Source: Sphingomonas sp. Root710 (lineage in GTDB: Bacteria > Pseudomonadota > Alphaproteobacteria > Sphingomonadales > Sphingomonadaceae). From it: DNA of 64,000 nucleotides. Under the pieces are notes generated by a model. The model was not told the origin of the DNA and did no database searches. It was given only the letters and a program-made list of their open reading frames with translations. The stretch lies in assembly GCF_001429065.1 (NCBI RefSeq), contig NZ_LMIB01000001.1, positions 186,588 through 250,587 on the forward strand, in the 5' to 3' direction. A program made the translations under genes and the position numbers. This document shows positions 1 to 8,004 of this stretch, in pieces (the stretch's first letter is position 1; the number at the start of each line of letters is the position of its first letter).

Positions 1-552
1 CGGCATTTCATCAATTGCGACGGGCCCGGCGCGCTGTCGCAAGAGAATATCATGTACCGCGGCGCGATGGTGCCGTTCACCGCGGTTGCCTGTGCCATTC
101 CCGCGCTCGGCGCGGCGCGGGCGGCGGTCGATTATTATCGCGACAAGAGCAGGACCCGAATCCTCATGGGTACCCAGACGAAGGCGATGGACACGCAGGC
201 GGTGCAGATCCGCCTTGGCCGCGCCGACATGCTGGCGCGCACCGCCGAACTGTTGGTGCGCGACGGATGTCGCACGATGCAGCGCGAGGTGGAGGCCGGC
301 AATCAGTTCGACAGTGTCTGGCGCCGCCGTGTGCGTGCGCAGATCAGCGAAGGCGTGCATCTTTGCCGCGATGCCATCGTACTGGCGATGGATGGATCGG
401 GGGCCAGCGCGCATGCGCTCGACGTGCCGATCCAGCGCTATCAGCGCGATTGCAGCGTCGTCGTCACCCATGCGCTCTACGAGCCCGACGCCAACCATGA
501 AGCGCATGGCCGCGCGCTGCTCGATCTCGCCCCCGCCGGGCCTATGTTCTGA
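1..552 (+). CDS. Flavin-dependent monooxygenase of the acyl-CoA dehydrogenase fold, C-terminal part only
   Basis: The window opens inside this gene; frame 1 is open from base 1 to a TGA at 550-552, about 183 residues. The C-terminal sequence (GMPVPFT-like entry helix, VDYYRDKSRTR, then QRYQRDCSVVVTHALYEP) looks like the C-terminal helical domain of the acyl-CoA dehydrogenase type 2 group, which includes the oxygenase components of two-component reduced-flavin monooxygenases such as 4-hydroxyphenylacetate 3-hydroxylase C2, HsaA and DszC. These use FMNH2 or FADH2 supplied by a separate reductase to hydroxylate aromatic or thiophenic substrates. The substrate cannot be told from this fragment. 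The start and the reductase gene, if adjacent, lie outside the window. Confidence 0.75.
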   Translation, partial: RHFINCDGPGALSQENIMYRGAMVPFTAVACAIPALGAARAAVDYYRDKSRTRILMGTQTKAMDTQAVQIRLGRADMLARTAELLVRDGCRTMQREVEAGNQFDSVWRRRVRAQISEGVHLCRDAIVLAMDGSGASAHALDVPIQRYQRDCSVVVTHALYEPDANHEAHGRALLDLAPAGPMF

Positions 553-562
553 GGGGTGGGTT

Positions 563-799
563 TCAGCCGCGCGGGATGTTGGCCAGGTCGGCCGCATCGC
601 GCGCGGCGACGGCGGCGCTTTCGTCGAGCAGGTCAAGCATGCGGTCACTGACCTGCTGGTCGAGCAGCATCTGAATACCGAGTTCGACCTTCGAGGCGCG
701 GGCGAAGTCGCCACTCCGCGCGAAGGCGGTTCGCGTCGCCCGCAGGCTGATCAGCAACGACCTGCGCCGCAGCGACCGACAGACACTCTCAGCACTCAC
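563..799 (-). CDS. Small hypothetical protein, 78 residues
   Basis: A 78-residue reading frame with a GTG start, supported by a strong Shine-Dalgarno AGGAGG just upstream on the minus strand (about 804-809). The N-terminal third is rich in Arg, Ser and Leu; the rest is acidic and probably helical (QMLLDQQVSDRMLDLLDE). No domain is recognised, and there is no signal peptide or membrane segment. It converges on the monooxygenase end at 552 and lies downstream of the EI24 protein on the same strand, about 40 bases away, so the two may be co-transcribed. Support rests on the ribosome-binding site and codon pattern only. Confidence 0.5.
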   Translation of the reverse strand: MSAESVCRSLRRRSLLISLRATRTAFARSGDFARASKVELGIQMLLDQQVSDRMLDLLDESAAVAARDAADLANIPRG

Positions 800-839
800 C
801 GGAACCTCCTACGCAACGGACCGATATTTTCAGAACGCA

Positions 840-1547
840 TCATAGCGGCGGAGGTTCAGCGCGGCGCGTCCGCATATAGAGATGTGTCGTCATTGCCACC
901 CCTAGCACCGGCGCGATCAGATTGGCGAAAGGGACCAGGAACAGCGCAGTCACGGACGATCCAATCAGCATCCTCGACGCCCGGCTTTCCCGCAGCCAGA
1001 TGCGACGCCCGGCCCGGTCTGCGTGCCGCCCGGCGACCATTTCTCCCAGATCACGGCCGAAGGTGGCGCCGTTGACCAGAACGAACAGGATCAGCGGACC
1101 GATGCCCGTCACCAGCAGCAGGATATAGAACGGCAGCGCTACCAGATTATAGAGCAGCACCCGCCCCGCCGAGCGCAGCCCCAGAAGCGCCGCGCCGCCG
1201 ATCCCCGTCTTGCGCGCCCGCGCCGCATCCATTGGATAGTGCCGCGCTTCGATGATCGCGGCGATGCGATCGACATAGGCGCACATCACGCCCAGTGCGA
1301 CCGCCGGAAACAGGAACCACAGCCCGAGCAGGGTCAGCACCACCGCGCTTATCCCCGACGCCGTGGCGTCGAGCGCACACTCCATGTCGCCGAGCATGGC
1401 GCAGGGATCGCTCCCCGCCAACGCCCAGCCGATCGCGATGCCGAGCAGTAAGAAGATGAGGAGAGTGACGAGAACCGACCGGACCAGCAGCCCGACTATC
1501 CGGCTGTCGGCAAGGTCGATCAGCGCGAGAGAAACGATGTGCGTCAT
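840..1547 (-). CDS. EI24-domain (CysZ-like) integral membrane protein
   Basis: A 235-residue, strongly hydrophobic protein with about five to six membrane segments (roughly residues 20-45, 67-95, 130-160 and 190-220). The pattern matches the EI24/CysZ family (PF07264). CysZ members are sulfate permeases of the inner membrane; many alphaproteobacterial members carry only the family name. Nothing next to it belongs to cysteine or sulfate metabolism, so a sulfate role is not supported by context. The ATG at 1545-1547 gives a first membrane helix at the expected distance. Confidence 0.7.
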   Translation of the reverse strand: MTHIVSLALIDLADSRIVGLLVRSVLVTLLIFLLLGIAIGWALAGSDPCAMLGDMECALDATASGISAVVLTLLGLWFLFPAVALGVMCAYVDRIAAIIEARHYPMDAARARKTGIGGAALLGLRSAGRVLLYNLVALPFYILLLVTGIGPLILFVLVNGATFGRDLGEMVAGRHADRAGRRIWLRESRASRMLIGSSVTALFLVPFANLIAPVLGVAMTTHLYMRTRRAEPPPL

Positions 1548-1614
1548 GGCAGACAGACGCGGGGGCGAGGGGCTGGTTCCCGCCGGTTATCCTTATGCAC
1601 GCAAGGTGCGATGA

Positions 1615-2073
1615 TCAGCGGGCGGAGAAGGCCGATGACCGAATGGACAATTGGGGCGATGGCGTGAAGCTGTTCGGCGGGGACAAAGGTTGCCGGTCGT
1701 CGCGGGCCTCTTCGATATAACGCAGCGCTGCTATCAGGCCATCGCGGGAAAAGGGCTTGGGAATGACGCCATGCCCGCCGGCAAAGTCCTCCGGAATCTT
1801 CCGGGGATTGGCGGTCACAAAGACGACGAGGCTGGAAGGCCAGCGCGTTCGCACCAGCCGGGCGACGTCGATTCCGCTGCTTCCATGGGCGAGATGGAGG
1901 TCTATCAGCGCGAGGTCCGGGCGAATGTCTTGCATGGCGTCGACGTCCGACAGCGAAGCCGCTTCGCCGACGACCTCATGGCCGCAATCTTCAATCGTGG
2001 CCGCGATGTCCATGGCCAGAAGCGCCTCGTCTTCGACGATCAGCACGGCGAGAGGTGCGCCGGTTCCCATCAT
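1615..2073 (-). CDS. Receiver-only response regulator paired with the LOV kinase
   Basis: A 152-residue protein made of one receiver domain (residues 8-125) with no output domain. The acidic pocket is E14-D15, the phospho-acceptor is D58 (in LALIDLHL), the conserved Thr is T87 (VTAN) and the conserved Lys is K106 (PKPF). Its ATG overlaps the stop of the LOV kinase by 4 bases (ATGA), so the pair is probably translationally coupled. Single-domain regulators beside HWE/HisKA_2 kinases act in alphaproteobacteria as phosphate relays or sinks; Caulobacter LovK-LovR, which tunes the general stress response, is the closest described arrangement. The FVTANP...PKPF section recalls the PhyR receiver, but the sigma-like domain of PhyR is absent. 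About 30 C-terminal residues are low-complexity. Confidence 0.85.
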   Translation of the reverse strand: MMGTGAPLAVLIVEDEALLAMDIAATIEDCGHEVVGEAASLSDVDAMQDIRPDLALIDLHLAHGSSGIDVARLVRTRWPSSLVVFVTANPRKIPEDFAGGHGVIPKPFSRDGLIAALRYIEEARDDRQPLSPPNSFTPSPQLSIRSSAFSAR

Positions 2074-3173
2074 GCCAACTCCAACGGGAAGCTCATCGTC
2101 ACTTTTCCTCCTTTTGCGTCGGAATCCCAGAAGACGTCGCCGCCAAACTGCTTCGCCAGCCGGCGGACCAGCATGATTCCCATACCGTTTTCCGCGGAAG
2201 AGTTTGCGTCGAAGCCAGGTCCGTTGTCGGACACGACCAGTTCGCCGTGATCGTCATCCCGCAGGATGGAGATCACGATCTTGAGCGGCGCATCCGCCGT
2301 ACCGCCATGGTCGAGCGCGTTGGCCAGCAGCTCGTTCATGATCAGCCCAAAGGCGGCTGCATGTTCGGCGGGGATCGTGACCGGCTGCAGGTTCAACGTC
2401 ACGTCCGCGTCGGGCTGGCCGCTGGCTTCCACGAGATCGTCGGCCAGCCGGCGGGCAAATGCCCCGACGTCGAAATGCTTCACGTCGGCGCCTTGATAAA
2501 GGCCGCGATTCACGCTTGCCAGCGCATCAATGCGTTGCAGCATGGTGTTCAGCGGCTTCTCCGCCGAAGGATCACGATTTTGCCGTGTTTGAAGGCGCAG
2601 TAGTGATCCGACCATGGTGAGGTTATTCTTCACCCGATGATCGACCTCGTTCAGCAGCATCGTCTTTTCTTCCAGCGCAGCCTGAAGCGCAGCGGTGCGG
2701 CGGACCACCTCGCGTTCCACCTCGGCCTTTTGCGCGGCCACCGTCCTGTGCGCTTCGATCCGGTCGGTGACGTCCAGCTGAGATGCAAAGAAGAACTGTA
2801 TCTCGCCCGTCGCACCGCGCACCGGGCTGAGATAAAGAGCGTTCCAGAAAGTCGAGCCATCCTTGCGGTAATTGAGCAGGTCCACCGCGCAGTCGCGCCC
2901 GGCCTCGACGGCATCATGTATCTCGCGGACGGTCGCGCGATCGGTCTCCGGACCCTGCAGGAAACGGCAGTTCCGGCCGAGGATTTCGTCCCGCGTATAG
3001 CCGCTCAGCGTTTGAAAGGCTCTGTTGCAGAAGACGATGGGATTGTCCGGCTGCCTCGGGTCAGTGATGACCATCGGCATGCGCGTCGCGCGTACGGCCG
3101 CGAAAAAGGGATCGCCCGAGCCCTGCTCATGCGCAATGTCGTCGATCATCTTCCCATTATCGCGATCGCTCAT
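2070..3173 (-). CDS. Blue-light LOV-domain sensor histidine kinase (HisKA_2/HWE type)
   Basis: A 367-residue cytoplasmic kinase with no membrane segment. Residues about 22-137 form a LOV-type PAS domain with the photoactive motif GRNCRFLQ; C69 is the cysteine that forms the flavin-cysteinyl adduct, and the later NYRKDGSTFWN is also typical of LOV. A helical linker (138-172) leads to the dimerisation helix with H179 in EVDHRVKNNL, and a GHKL ATPase domain with N-box NELLANALDHG and glycine boxes DNGPGFD and GMGIMLV. The design matches Erythrobacter EL346/EL368 and Caulobacter LovK. A Shine-Dalgarno GGAG lies 6 bases before the ATG. It is followed with a 4-base overlap by its regulator and preceded, 118 bases upstream on the same strand, by the kai-linked kinase. 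Photoactivity is inferred from the motif. Confidence 0.93.
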   Translation of the reverse strand: MSDRDNGKMIDDIAHEQGSGDPFFAAVRATRMPMVITDPRQPDNPIVFCNRAFQTLSGYTRDEILGRNCRFLQGPETDRATVREIHDAVEAGRDCAVDLLNYRKDGSTFWNALYLSPVRGATGEIQFFFASQLDVTDRIEAHRTVAAQKAEVEREVVRRTAALQAALEEKTMLLNEVDHRVKNNLTMVGSLLRLQTRQNRDPSAEKPLNTMLQRIDALASVNRGLYQGADVKHFDVGAFARRLADDLVEASGQPDADVTLNLQPVTIPAEHAAAFGLIMNELLANALDHGGTADAPLKIVISILRDDDHGELVVSDNGPGFDANSSAENGMGIMLVRRLAKQFGGDVFWDSDAKGGKVTMSFPLELA

Positions 3174-3226
3174 CCGTCACTCCGAAGGAGCGAGATGAAT
3201 CCGGCGCCCGCCTCCGAACGAGACAG

Positions 3227-3251
3227 AACTCGCTTGTTGCAGCGACGTTCC
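3227..3251 (-). promoter_or_regulatory. Possible EcfG-type promoter of the LOV kinase gene
   Basis: On the minus strand the sequence reads GGAAC (3251-3247), 16 bases, then AGTT (3230-3227). The known EcfG general-stress promoter is GGAAC-N16/17-CGTT, so there is one mismatch in the -10 element. The -10 lies 53 bases before the LOV kinase ATG, close to the 59 bases at kaiC. The lone mismatch keeps this tentative. Confidence 0.35.
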
Positions 3252-3291
3252 CGCCGATCGCGATCCAGCGGTAATTCAACGCAGATCACGA

Positions 3292-4752
3292 TCAGGCCTC
3301 GATCGGGAATACCAGCCGGCAGATGAGGCCACCGGGTGCAAAATTCACAGTTGCGCCGGTTCCTTCACCGCGTTTCAGGCTCCGCGCGATCAGTGTCTGG
3401 CCGAAGCCTTGCTTGGTCGGTTGCACGACCGCCGGTCCGCCGCTTTCGGTCCAGACGACCTCGAACAACTTGCTGTCCAGCTGCCGGCCGGTGACCGTTA
3501 TGATACCGCTCTCCTGCGACAGCGCGCCATATTTGACGGCGTTGGTCGCAAGCTCGTGAATGACGAGACCGAATGCGATTCCGACATCGGGGGAAACCGA
3601 ATGATCCATCCCGCGCATGACCAGCTTCGGCCCCGCGCTTGACACATAGGGCGCCAGTTCTGTTTGAATCAGTGCTGCCAGGCCGAGCCCGGTCCAGGCC
3701 GCATCGGCAAGCAGGTTGTGCGTCGCCGCCAGCGCCTGGATGCGGCTGGTGAACTTGTGCCGGAAGTCGGACAGATCGGAAGCGCCGGCGATCGTGCGGC
3801 TCCCAATCGACAGCACCATCGTCAGGGTGTTCTTCACGCGATGGTCGAGTTCGCGCATCAGCAGCGATTGCCGCTTCTCGATAGTCTTCCGTTCCGTCAG
3901 ATCGATCAGCGTGATGACGCTGCCGCCGATCGCCTCCCCGGCAAGCCGCAGCGGCGCGACGCTGACCAGCAGATCCTTTGGCGGCCGGGTGAAGGACGCG
4001 GATGCTTCCAGGCCCTTGATCGCGTTGCCGTCATTGGCGATGGCGATCAGTTCGTCCGGATGCATGACGCCTGACCCGATCGGAAAATCCAGCGGGAAAG
4101 CGTCTTCGAACATCCGGCCGACCGGATCGGCATCGGCAATGGTGCTTACGGCCGCATTGGCGTTGATGACCCGGCCTTCGCGATCACATACGATCACGGC
4201 CTCGTTGGCGGATGCCATCACCGCGCGGCCGATCCGCGCCGACTCCTCCGCTGCCTGCGCCTCGATCCGCGCCGTCACGTCGGTGAAGGTGAGTGCCGAA
4301 CCTGTTCCAAAGGCGAGGGGAAGGGGGGCTGCAGTGACCACGAGATGCCGGGTCCGGCCCTTGTGCGTCTGGACGAACTGTGTCTGGTGCCGGCCGCTTT
4401 CCGCCTGGGCGATCGTATCGCGCACCACCTTCGCGGACACAGCGTCGAGATAGGCGAACAACCCGGACTGCTCGAGGTCCGCCGCGGCGCAGCCGACCAG
4501 CGCACAAAAGGCTGCGTTCGCGTAGAGCAGACCTTCCTGGGCATCGAGCGCTATCGCGCCGGTGTCCATGGCCTCCATGATGGCGCGATAACTGTCGTCG
4601 CCGCCGGCCAGTGCGAATATGGCATCGTCTTCGGCTGCGCGTACGACGACGGCGTCCGCCTCGCCATCGCGGATCGCACGCAGGGTTTCTTCCGCTTCGA
4701 ACAGGCGGCGCTTCAGCTCATCAGGAGGTAGATCATCGAGAAGCTCGGTCAT
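3292..4752 (-). CDS. PAS-domain HWE histidine kinase of the kai operon
   Basis: A 486-residue soluble kinase. After a short N-terminal coiled coil (residues 8-45) come two PAS domains (about 50-165 and 172-290), then the HWE phosphoacceptor helix with H304 in [10 protein letters not shown], an ATPase domain with N-box [13 protein letters not shown], and the WTESGGP motif that contains the W-x-E of the HWE name. Its ATG overlaps the kaiB stop by 4 bases, so it belongs to the kaiC-kaiB operon. Kinases directly downstream of kaiB are known in Rhodopseudomonas, Methylobacterium and other non-cyanobacteria and are thought to carry KaiC output. In sphingomonads, HWE/HisKA_2 kinases are known to feed phosphate to PhyR. 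No adjacent dedicated regulator exists except the receiver at 1,615-2,073. The PAS domains lack a LOV cysteine, so the ligand is unknown. Confidence 0.9.
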   Translation of the reverse strand: MTELLDDLPPDELKRRLFEAEETLRAIRDGEADAVVVRAAEDDAIFALAGGDDSYRAIMEAMDTGAIALDAQEGLLYANAAFCALVGCAAADLEQSGLFAYLDAVSAKVVRDTIAQAESGRHQTQFVQTHKGRTRHLVVTAAPLPLAFGTGSALTFTDVTARIEAQAAEESARIGRAVMASANEAVIVCDREGRVINANAAVSTIADADPVGRMFEDAFPLDFPIGSGVMHPDELIAIANDGNAIKGLEASASFTRPPKDLLVSVAPLRLAGEAIGGSVITLIDLTERKTIEKRQSLLMRELDHRVKNTLTMVLSIGSRTIAGASDLSDFRHKFTSRIQALAATHNLLADAAWTGLGLAALIQTELAPYVSSAGPKLVMRGMDHSVSPDVGIAFGLVIHELATNAVKYGALSQESGIITVTGRQLDSKLFEVVWTESGGPAVVQPTKQGFGQTLIARSLKRGEGTGATVNFAPGGLICRLVFPIEA

Positions 4753-5078
4753 CTTGCCTCGGCCAATTGCAGATGGACGAGAACCTTTTCGATGTCGGAA
4801 AGATCGCCGATGATCTTCTGGATGGGTACAGGCAGCTGGCGCACCAGGGTCGGTATCGCTACGATATTATGTTCTCGCGCAAGTTTCGGGTTTTCCTTCA
4901 GGTCCACGACCTTGACGATGTAACTCTCGTCGAGATGCTCCGCGCAGATTTTCTCCAGGTTGCGGATCGCCGCGACGGACTTGGGGGTCTGTCCTGCCAC
5001 ATAGAGCGTGAGCTCGGTCGGTTTCACGCCGGGGCTGGTCATATCGTCACTTCTTTCCTGGGCAAGGTGTAGCTTCAT
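4749..5078 (-). CDS. kaiB: KaiB-family clock protein
   Basis: A 109-residue thioredoxin-like KaiB domain: [20 protein letters not shown], then [15 protein letters not shown] and the cis-Pro region [10 protein letters not shown], ending [12 protein letters not shown]. In cyanobacteria KaiB binds phosphorylated KaiC and switches fold. The gene overlaps both neighbours by 4 bases (kaiC stop at its ATG, and its own stop at the kinase ATG). An internal ATG at 5042 would give 97 residues starting MTSPG, which fits the usual KaiB N-terminus equally well, so the first 12 residues are uncertain. Confidence 0.93.
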   Translation of the reverse strand: MKLHLAQERSDDMTSPGVKPTELTLYVAGQTPKSVAAIRNLEKICAEHLDESYIVKVVDLKENPKLAREHNIVAIPTLVRQLPVPIQKIIGDLSDIEKVLVHLQLAEAR

Positions 5079-6742
5079 GCGTGGCGGCCGACGGCCATGT
5101 CCGCAAGATCGGAGGCGGCCTGGGTGCGATAATCTTCCTCGGCCTGGGCAAGCCGCTTCATTTCGGCTTCATCGGCAGCGATTTCGGCCTGCAAGGCCGC
5201 GATGTCGGCCTCCGCCTTGCGCCGTCGCTGTTCGACCCTCTCCTGGAGCGTCGCTACCTTCATGCGCCGGTCGATCTCGGCCCGCCGCGCCCGGGCCTCC
5301 TCGAAGCGGCGAGCGGATCCGGTCAGGGCGCCGTTTTCGCCCAGATAGGGCTCGACGAGCCTGATACCCTCGTCGCTCATGACGAACTCGCGGACCTGAT
5401 TGGAATGCGAGGTGCCGCGTGCCTTCAGCAGATAGAGTTCACGATTGAATTCCCCGTTGACCTCACGGTTGAGCAGGAGGAGCCAGGCATCCATCAGCGA
5501 TGACAGGCCGGCATCGGTCCGTGCAATCGTCTGGTCGTGGGTAAGATGCGTGAAGATGCCGGTGATGCCGTTAGACTTCAGATAATCGACAATCCGCAGC
5601 AGCATCGCCTGAACTTCGAGCGACTCCCCGCTCTCCAGGAAGGCCGAAAGCGGATCGAGCACCACCAAGTCCGGTTTGAACCGCGCAATCTCATGCAGCA
5701 TGATCGCGAGGTGCATTTCGAGGCTGTAGAAGGTCGGGCGGGCGGCAACGCATTTGAGCAGGCCGTTATCGATCCATGGCGCGACGTCGAGACCGATCGA
5801 GCGCATGTTACGGATCGTCTGCTCGGCTGCCTCCTCGAACGAGAAATAGAGCGCCCGTTCATTGCGTCGGCATGCCGCCTCGGCAAAGCACATCGCGATC
5901 GAACTCTTGCCTGACCCGGCCACGCCCGAAAGCAGGATCGAACTGCCGCGATGGAAGCCGCCACCGGACAGCATGGAATCGAGGTCGGGGATTCCGCTCG
6001 AGATACGCTCGTTGAAGACCTTGTGGCCAAGACCGAGCGAACTGATCGGCAGCACGCTGAAACCATCGGTGCCGATCAGAAACGGATATTCGTTGGTCCC
6101 GTGCGCCGTGCCGCGGTACTTCACGATCCGCAGCCGGCGCGTCGATACCTGGTTATGGACGCGATGATCGAGCAGGATCACGCAATCGGAAACATATTCC
6201 TCGAGCCCTTGGCGGGTAAGCGAGCCGTCGCCGCGTTCGCCGGTGATGACAGCGGTGAGATTCTTTTCCTTCAGCCAGTCGAACAGCCGCCGGATTTCGG
6301 CGCGCAGGATGGCAGGATTTTGGAAGGCTGAGAACAAGCTCTCGATCGTGTCGAGTACGATCCGTTTGGCCCCTATTTCATCGACCGCCAGCTCGAGGCG
6401 GAGGAAGAGGGCTTCAAGATCATAATCGCCGACTTCGGCCAGCTCGGACGGATCGATCGCGATATGTTCGATATGGAGCTTGCCTTGCTCAACCAGGCTC
6501 TCGAAATCAAAACCCAGCGAAGCGACGTTGTCGACGATGTCCTTGGGGCGTTCCTCGAACGTGACGAAGACGCCCGGCTCGTCCGCGCGCGCGCCGTTGA
6601 CGAGGAAGGTCGATGCGAACAGCGTCTTGCCGCAACCGGCCGAACCGCACACCAATGTGGGCCTGCCGCGTGGCAATCCGCCCATCGTTATATCGTCGAA
6701 ACCCTCAATCCCGGTCAGGGCTTTGTCGATGCCTGCGGCCAT
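5075..6742 (-). CDS. kaiC: KaiC-family double RecA-domain ATPase/autokinase
   Basis: A 555-residue KaiC with two RecA-like domains. CI: Walker A GSAGCGKT (33-40), catalytic glutamates E63-E64 (TFEERP), Walker B around 126-131 (RIVLD). CII: Walker A GVAGSGKS (273-280), glutamates E303-E304 (FSFEEA), Walker B around 358-363. The site matching cyanobacterial S431-T432 reads GLSSLMDAW, giving S414-S415, so autophosphorylation is possible but on a Ser-Ser pair. Residues 478-545 form a charged Arg/Glu/Ala coiled coil after the CII core; it replaces the cyanobacterial KaiA-binding tail. No kaiA is present. It starts the operon kaiC-kaiB-kinase and has an EcfG promoter upstream. In purple bacteria such KaiBC systems act as hourglass timers or stress regulators; the role here is inferred. 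Confidence 0.96.
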   Translation of the reverse strand: MAAGIDKALTGIEGFDDITMGGLPRGRPTLVCGSAGCGKTLFASTFLVNGARADEPGVFVTFEERPKDIVDNVASLGFDFESLVEQGKLHIEHIAIDPSELAEVGDYDLEALFLRLELAVDEIGAKRIVLDTIESLFSAFQNPAILRAEIRRLFDWLKEKNLTAVITGERGDGSLTRQGLEEYVSDCVILLDHRVHNQVSTRRLRIVKYRGTAHGTNEYPFLIGTDGFSVLPISSLGLGHKVFNERISSGIPDLDSMLSGGGFHRGSSILLSGVAGSGKSSIAMCFAEAACRRNERALYFSFEEAAEQTIRNMRSIGLDVAPWIDNGLLKCVAARPTFYSLEMHLAIMLHEIARFKPDLVVLDPLSAFLESGESLEVQAMLLRIVDYLKSNGITGIFTHLTHDQTIARTDAGLSSLMDAWLLLLNREVNGEFNRELYLLKARGTSHSNQVREFVMSDEGIRLVEPYLGENGALTGSARRFEEARARRAEIDRRMKVATLQERVEQRRRKAEADIAALQAEIAADEAEMKRLAQAEEDYRTQAASDLADMAVGRHA

Positions 6743-6801
6743 GAAATCCCCAAAAAAAGCTGTATGATCACCTGTTCAGGGATCGCCCCAAAAAATGGCG
6801 T

Positions 6802-6826
6802 AACGCCTTTCCGGCTTTTCGGTTCC
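6802..6826 (-). promoter_or_regulatory. EcfG (general stress response) promoter of the kaiCB operon
   Basis: On the minus strand, GGAAC (6826-6822), exactly 16 bases, then CGTT (6805-6802): a perfect match to the alphaproteobacterial EcfG consensus GGAAC-N16/17-CGTT. The -10 element lies 59 bases before the kaiC ATG, which predicts a leader of about 50 bases. A weak Shine-Dalgarno GGGGA lies just before the ATG. The rest of the 334-base gap (6,827-7,076) between kaiC and the hydrolase gene shows no gene, repeat or clear terminator to me. Confidence 0.8.
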
Positions 6827-7076
6827 AGGCCGAAACAATCTAGTGCCGCACCCTGATAGCCGAAGACGCGCGACGCGCGCGCTGATGTGGATCAAGGCAG
6901 CGCGTAGTGCCGCCATTGAAGCGAGCAGCCGCCGCGCGGAAGCTGTAAGCGGCAGTGGTCATAGGTTATCCGATCACGTCGATCGGATGCCGAGGCGAGC
7001 CAAAGAAAAGGCGTCTTTTCGTATAACGGGTGAGGGGAGGCCACTCAACCGCGGCAGGGGAGAGCCATGCCCCGAT

Positions 7077-7976
7077 TCAAAGCGGCCGCTCATCGAAGAA
7101 ATCGGTCAGGGCCCGGGCCACGCCCGCCGGGTCCTCGTCGCCTATGAAATGCCCGCAATCGAGGCCATGGCCGCGCAGGTCGGGCGCCCATCGCCGCCAG
7201 GCGTCGAGCGGGCCCGAACGGGTGATGCTGTTGATCGCACTCCACAGCAACAGGGTCGGCACGGCGATCGTCCGGATGCCGCGATCGGCCTCGTCATGGC
7301 GGCGATCGGGGCCCCAGCCGGCACGATAATCCTCGCAAGTCGCGTGGAGGCTCGCAGGATCGGCGAAGCAGCTCAGATAATCCTCGATGCATTCGGGATC
7401 GAAGGCGAACCCCGCGCCCGCCAGCCGTTGCAGCATCGTCGTGCAATAATATCGTGGGTCCGCGCCGATCAGCCGTTCGGGAATGGGCGCGGGCTGGGCA
7501 AGCAGATACCAGTGATAATAGGTCATCGCCGACGCCGCATCGGCATTGGCCCACATGTCGCCGGTCGGCAGGATGTCGAGCAAGGCGAGGCGTTTTACCG
7601 TCTGCGGATGATCGAGCGCCAGCCGGTAGGCGACCCTTCCGCCGCGATCATGGCCGGCGACGAAGAAGCTGCTGAACCCCAGCGCCGCCATGACGGCGAT
7701 CTGGTCCGTCGCCATGACGCGCTTGGAATAATTGTCGTGATTGGGGTCGTCTGCAGGTTTGTCCGACCGCCCATAGCCGCGCAGGTCAGGCATCACCAGC
7801 GTGAAGCGGCCGGCGAGCAGCGGCGCGACCGCCTTCCACATCATCCGCGTCTGCGGATAGCCGTGGAGCAGCAGGAGCGGCGGGCCCGAGCCGCCGACCA
7901 GCAGGTCGATCTCCACGCCCGCACCCGGCAGCCTGCGCCGCTCGAAGCCGTCGATAAGCCCGGCGGAGATGGTCAT
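7077..7976 (-). CDS. Alpha/beta hydrolase resembling fluoroacetate/haloacetate dehalogenase
   Basis: A 299-residue alpha/beta hydrolase. The residues line up almost number for number with the structurally known fluoroacetate dehalogenase of Rhodopseudomonas (RPA1163): nucleophile D110 with R111 and R114 (GHDRGGRVAYRLALD), D134 (LLDILPT), halide-pocket H155-W156 (TYYHWYLLAQPAP), Y217 near the known Y219, and base H276 (CGHFIGDE) near H280. HGYPQ at 39-43 is the oxyanion motif. The likely reaction is hydrolytic removal of halide from a 2-haloacid (EC 3.8.1.3), though some relatives act on other substrates. The ATG at 7976 is chosen because it has a Shine-Dalgarno AGGAG about 9 bases upstream; the frame stays open further upstream but overlaps ilvD. 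It follows ilvD by 28 bases on the same strand. Confidence 0.85.
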   Translation of the reverse strand: MTISAGLIDGFERRRLPGAGVEIDLLVGGSGPPLLLLHGYPQTRMMWKAVAPLLAGRFTLVMPDLRGYGRSDKPADDPNHDNYSKRVMATDQIAVMAALGFSSFFVAGHDRGGRVAYRLALDHPQTVKRLALLDILPTGDMWANADAASAMTYYHWYLLAQPAPIPERLIGADPRYYCTTMLQRLAGAGFAFDPECIEDYLSCFADPASLHATCEDYRAGWGPDRRHDEADRGIRTIAVPTLLLWSAINSITRSGPLDAWRRWAPDLRGHGLDCGHFIGDEDPAGVARALTDFFDERPL

Positions 7977-8004
7977 TGCGCCTCTCTCCTGCCGGTCATC
8001 GCGA

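Noticed and set aside
6980-7030. A terminator in the gap after the hydrolase gene
   Set aside because: AAAAGGCGTCTTTT is a weak, AT-rich, short stem without a T-tract in the needed position.
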